From Candidatus Zhuqueibacterota bacterium (GTDB lineage: Bacteria > Zhuqueibacterota > Zhuqueibacteria > Thermofontimicrobiales > Thiofontviventaceae), in the NCBI GenBank assembly GCA_016926625.1, contig JAFGOE010000061.1, positions 1 through 64,000 of the forward strand: DNA of 64,000 nucleotides. Direction: 5' to 3'. A model generated the notes under the pieces. The model did no database searches, was not told the DNA's origin, and was given only the letters and a program-made list of their open reading frames with translations. Shown in pieces: positions 60,943 to 64,000 of this stretch (the stretch's first letter is position 1; every line of letters starts with the position of its first letter). A program made the position numbers and the translations under genes.

Positions 60943-62784
60943 ATGAAAAGAAAACTTATGACCATCACTCTATTTACGTTTTTTTCGCTGCTATGGTTTT
61001 GTAATGCATCCATAAGCCAAACGATCGAAAGTCATGATATCATCGAAAATCCTGAAGCTGCAAGACTCTTTAACCAGGGCGTCGAATTATATCGCAATAA
61101 AGATTACACCCAGGCGAAACAGATATTTACACGTCTCGCCTACGAACTTCCCACTCATCAGCATATCACGTCTGCTTTATTCATGACCGGAAAATCGAAT
61201 TACAAATTAGGCAACTACGATCAGGCAATCGAAGCGCTGAATAAAATAAAAACCGATTATAAGCTGAGCAATTATCTTGACGATTCCTACTATGTAATAG
61301 CAAAATCATACTATCGAAAGGGCGAATATTACAATTCCGTAAGAGAATTCCTCTGGATAATAGATAACAGTACTGATAAGAAAATCATCGATAAAAGCAG
61401 GAACTTATCCTTGCAGATCATCGAATACGATCTTTCGTTGCAGGATATCATGCGACTCGAACAGGAGTTCAGCGAAGGGCGAGCGAATGCCTTGTTAAGG
61501 ATAAAGCATGCGCAGCGACTCACGCAAATTGGCCAGCGAAATGAAGCAATCTCTATTCTGGAATCATTTTTAGACGACAATCCAAGACACGAATTCAGTT
61601 CAGTCACCAGAGAAGTTCTCAAAGATATCAGAAATAAGGATAAAGTGGTCAATCTCAAAATCGGCGTTATCCTTCCACTGTCCAGCGAATTCGCCTCGCA
61701 GGCCGAGGCAATCTTAAGAGGAATTAAGTACGCCGTAAATCAGCAAAATAACAGACTGAGTCAAAATATCGAATTGATCGTCAAGGACACCGAAGGAAAC
61801 ATCATGAACTGTATCGAAGCAGCACAGGACCTCGTTCGGGATGAGCGGGTGATCGGTATAATTGGCGAACTTGAAAGCGAGAAAACAGCCAGCATCACAC
61901 CACTGGTCAATCAACATAAGATCCCGTTATTACCACCAATAGCGTTCGAAAATGGATTAGCTGAATTGAGCGAATACGTTTATCAGATAAACGGAAATCT
62001 CGATTCGCGCGGCGAGCTTCTGGCTGAATATGCGTTCAACGAATTAGGCCACCGGACATTCGCCACGCTCTCGCCTGCTGATAATTACGGTAAAAGGATG
62101 ACCGACAGCTTTACGGCCACAATCGACCAATTAGGCGGGGAAATCATCGCCCAGAAATGGTATTACGAAAATACCGAAGATTTGGTAAGACAATTTGAAA
62201 GCATGAGAGAACTGGGAATGAGAAGGATGAACAAAGATTCGCTGTACCGAGCGTATACTCGCGGTATGAACGAATATCAGAAGGCACGATTCGATATGGG
62301 TGACATTCCGGTCACGTCCATCGACGCCATGTTTTGTCCCATTTATACTGAAGACATTCAGTATATCATTCCGCAACTGGCGTTCTCCAATATAAGATCA
62401 CAGATCATCGGTGGACAATATTGGTATGATACCGATGAATTGAGGGCAAAGAACGTGCAATCCCATGCCCAAAACCTGATCTTCATCAGCAGTTATTTTC
62501 TGGATGACCACACATCTGAATTTTATAATTTTAAATCGGCTTATACGAAAGCAACCTCGAAGGTTCCGGATGCGATGGATTTAGCCGGTTACGATTCAAT
62601 GCTGCTCCTGCTCGATGCATTAAAACATAATGTCCGTACCAGAGGAGAATTAAAAGAATACCTTGACAATATCGAAAATTTCCAGGGGATAAGAGGACCG
62701 ATCACATTTAAAAACAACGGACGTGTCAACAAAGACCAGCGAATCATAGAATATACGCACGGTCAGTATAAAGTATTAAAATGA
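60943..62784 (+). CDS. TPR plus type 1 periplasmic-binding-protein fusion, LpoA-like
   Basis: A 613-residue exported protein with signal MKRKLMTITLFTFFSLLWFC. Residues about 35-200 are TPR helices (EAARLFNQGVELYRNKDYTQ, NYKLGNYDQAIEALNKIKTD). Residues about 220-600 are a leucine/amide receptor-like ligand-binding fold (VNLKIGVILPLSSEFASQAE, ERVIGIIGELESEKTASITP, FATLSPADNYGKRMTDSF). This TPR-plus-receptor order is that of LpoA, the outer-membrane activator of penicillin-binding protein 1A, though the signal lacks an obvious lipobox. It follows glmS by 14 bp and has AAAGG upstream. A cell-wall role is inferred; a solute receptor is the alternative. Confidence 0.85.
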   Translation: MKRKLMTITLFTFFSLLWFCNASISQTIESHDIIENPEAARLFNQGVELYRNKDYTQAKQIFTRLAYELPTHQHITSALFMTGKSNYKLGNYDQAIEALNKIKTDYKLSNYLDDSYYVIAKSYYRKGEYYNSVREFLWIIDNSTDKKIIDKSRNLSLQIIEYDLSLQDIMRLEQEFSEGRANALLRIKHAQRLTQIGQRNEAISILESFLDDNPRHEFSSVTREVLKDIRNKDKVVNLKIGVILPLSSEFASQAEAILRGIKYAVNQQNNRLSQNIELIVKDTEGNIMNCIEAAQDLVRDERVIGIIGELESEKTASITPLVNQHKIPLLPPIAFENGLAELSEYVYQINGNLDSRGELLAEYAFNELGHRTFATLSPADNYGKRMTDSFTATIDQLGGEIIAQKWYYENTEDLVRQFESMRELGMRRMNKDSLYRAYTRGMNEYQKARFDMGDIPVTSIDAMFCPIYTEDIQYIIPQLAFSNIRSQIIGGQYWYDTDELRAKNVQSHAQNLIFISSYFLDDHTSEFYNFKSAYTKATSKVPDAMDLAGYDSMLLLLDALKHNVRTRGELKEYLDNIENFQGIRGPITFKNNGRVNKDQRIIEYTHGQYKVLK

Positions 62785-62802
62785 TCCGGAGGGGAGTTGA
62801 GT

Positions 62803-63381
62803 TTGAAAAAATGCACATCGTTTGCGTTGATCTTGATATCTTTAATTACGTTCTCACCGATTGCGGCGAGGTCACAAGAATTATATCATAAAATTTATCC
62901 GTGCTGGGGAATCGGAGCGAGTGCCGGGTTGAGTTATTTCTTTCCGTCGGATCTGAACGACTACATCGATTTGACCGTGCCCGGCGCCATCAGCGGACTA
63001 GATAAAGAACACATCAACACCGGTATCGATGTCGGGTTATTCCTGATGTATAATCCGTACTCTTATCTTGAGATAGTCCCTGAGCTTAACTACCTATACA
63101 GCAGAAGAGCCTTCTCCCAGGTGGATGTAAGCTGGGAATATCCTTTCAGTAATTCACAAAACTGGGACGGTGACGCGATCGGTTTTCATGGTGCTATCGG
63201 TGGTGAGATGATGCTCAGCGATCATTTGACGATGACGCTCATCTTTATTGGTCGCTATGCTGACATCAAGAAGCTGTACGATGCGCATGATCATGCCATC
63301 CTCGTTCCCGGAAGCAGCAGGCATTTACACTTAAATTTTTCCGGGATCGCCTTAGAAATCAAGGTAGGCTATTATCTTTAA
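62803..63381 (+). CDS. Small outer-membrane beta-barrel-like protein
   Basis: About 192 residues. No ATG is usable; TTG at 62803 lies 10 bases after a very strong GGAGG (62788-62792), and TTG at 62797 is the alternative. The signal MKKCTSFALILISLITFSPI is followed by short alternating strands with aromatic girdle residues (GIGASAGLSYFFPSDLNDYI, YSYLEIVPELNYLYSRRAF) and a closing strand ending GYYL. This fits an 8-strand-type barrel of the OmpW/OmpA-like class. It is 18 bp after the LpoA-like gene and probably co-transcribed. Function is unknown. Confidence 0.8.
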   Translation: MKKCTSFALILISLITFSPIAARSQELYHKIYPCWGIGASAGLSYFFPSDLNDYIDLTVPGAISGLDKEHINTGIDVGLFLMYNPYSYLEIVPELNYLYSRRAFSQVDVSWEYPFSNSQNWDGDAIGFHGAIGGEMMLSDHLTMTLIFIGRYADIKKLYDAHDHAILVPGSSRHLHLNFSGIALEIKVGYYL

Positions 63382-63401
63382 CCTTAAAGACGGGAAAAGC
63401 A

Positions 63402-64000
63402 CTAATATGGTTGTTTGAAATTAACGATGTAATCGTCAAAAAATCCTTTTTGTTTTAATTTTAATACCATATCAACCACCTGTGGATCAAACTTCTTACC
63501 TCTCTCCGCCTTCAGGATGTGAATCGCCTCATTCAGATCCTGCGCTGGTTTATACGGTCTGTGATTGACAATCGAATCGATCGTATCAGCCACACCGATA
63601 ATTCGCGCTTCTAATGAAATTTCCTCACCTACTAAACCGTTCGGATACCCGGAGCCATCCATTCGTTCATGATGCTCGTAAGCAAACCGGTCGAGCTCCC
63701 ATGGTGAAGGGATCTGTTTGAGTATGTTGGCGCCCAATTTGGGATGTAACTCGATAATCTTGCGCTCACTCGGATTTAATCGGGTGGGTCGGTTCAAAAT
63801 TTCCGATGGTATTCCAACCTTACCTACATCATGCAACAACGCGGCTATCCTTAAACCTTCGGTACGAAACTTACTGAAATTTAATTCATGGGCGATCGCA
63901 ACACAGAGTTTCGATACGTTTTGCTGGTGCCCGGACGTGTAAATATCACGTTGCTCCACTATGACGGCAATCGCATTGATCGCTCCTTCGAATGCAGCCC
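63402..64000 (-). CDS. HD-GYP domain protein (5' part cut by window edge)
   Basis: The frame stays open to the right edge (AAFEGAINAIAVIVEQRDIY), so the start lies outside and a GTG at 63959 is not the true start. The visible 198 residues are a c-di-GMP phosphodiesterase-type HD-GYP domain: RDIYTSGHQQNVSKLCVAIA, AALLHDVGKVGIPSEILNRP (HD), HPKLGANIL, HHERMDGSGYPNGLVGEE (the GYP motif appears as GSGYPNGL) and EARIIGVADTIDSIV. Metal-binding His and Asp residues are present. An N-terminal sensor (PAS, receiver or membrane domain) is expected upstream. It converges on the small barrel gene. Confidence 0.94.
   Translation of the reverse strand, partial: AAFEGAINAIAVIVEQRDIYTSGHQQNVSKLCVAIAHELNFSKFRTEGLRIAALLHDVGKVGIPSEILNRPTRLNPSERKIIELHPKLGANILKQIPSPWELDRFAYEHHERMDGSGYPNGLVGEEISLEARIIGVADTIDSIVNHRPYKPAQDLNEAIHILKAERGKKFDPQVVDMVLKLKQKGFFDDYIVNFKQPY

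Noticed and set aside
63402-63959. Complete 185-residue HD-GYP gene starting at GTG 63959
   Set aside because: The frame continues open to the right edge with sequence typical of the family (EGAINAIAVIVEQRD), so the gene is partial and the GTG is internal.

Overview
The window reads as a chromosomal segment of a Gram-negative bacterium of the FCB group, most like the poorly cultured lineages around Calditrichota, KSB1 and Neomarinimicrobiota. The evidence is indirect: at least five secreted proteins end in the NYPNPFN-type C-terminal sorting domain used by type IX secretion (T9SS), a sixth ends in a variant of it, there is a PorV/PorQ-like protein, TonB-dependent uptake, periplasmic TPR proteins, and a SpoIVB-type S55 peptidase next to a beta-propeller protein. 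No rRNA, tRNA, CRISPR array, transposase or prophage gene was seen. The phylum cannot be fixed from this sequence alone.

Region 1 (1-18236, minus strand) looks like a carbohydrate-use locus without a SusD protein. In transcription order it holds a LacI-family regulator, a secreted protein with four carbohydrate-binding-like modules, a TonB-dependent receptor, a large Asp-rich secreted partner, a large secreted putative glycan-active protein, a PorV/PorQ-like protein, and a CUT1 sugar ABC importer (binding protein and two permeases, no ATPase). It ends with a lipoprotein-like gene cut by the left edge. The LacI gene has a strong promoter and two LacI-type operator candidates, which suggests autoregulation.

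Region 2 (18612-25515, plus strand) carries rnhB, a YraN-family protein, a GNAT acetyltransferase, the S55 peptidase, the propeller protein and a DHH/NrnA-type phosphoesterase. The last three are translationally coupled. Region 3 (25586-41000, minus) has a secreted papain-like protease, nadC, a 1232-residue TPR protein, a PcrA/UvrD helicase, mltG, a gamma-glutamyltransferase, a stand-alone helix-hairpin-helix protein and a TPR-TlpA lipoprotein.

Region 4 (41151-47456, minus) is a compact operon: class II HMG-CoA reductase, mevalonate kinase, UbiX, UbiD, a Tat-exported DUF362 protein and a DUF6599-like protein. HMGR and mevalonate kinase sit with a UbiX/UbiD pair, and the later enzymes of the classical mevalonate pathway are absent. 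This is the pattern expected of the archaeal-type modified mevalonate route, in which a UbiD-family decarboxylase using prenylated FMN acts on anhydromevalonate phosphate. It is the most interesting hypothesis in the window.

Region 5 (47589-54708, minus) has two giant T9SS passengers: one with nine Ig-like repeats, the other with a propeller, PKD and cadherin-like domains. The gap between them holds an array of inverted repeats, and the second has a terminator hairpin in its 5' leader. Region 6 (55210-63381, plus) carries a metallophosphoesterase-PQQ propeller fusion, guaA, glmS, a TPR/periplasmic-binding-protein fusion resembling LpoA and a small outer-membrane protein. A partial HD-GYP gene runs off the right edge.
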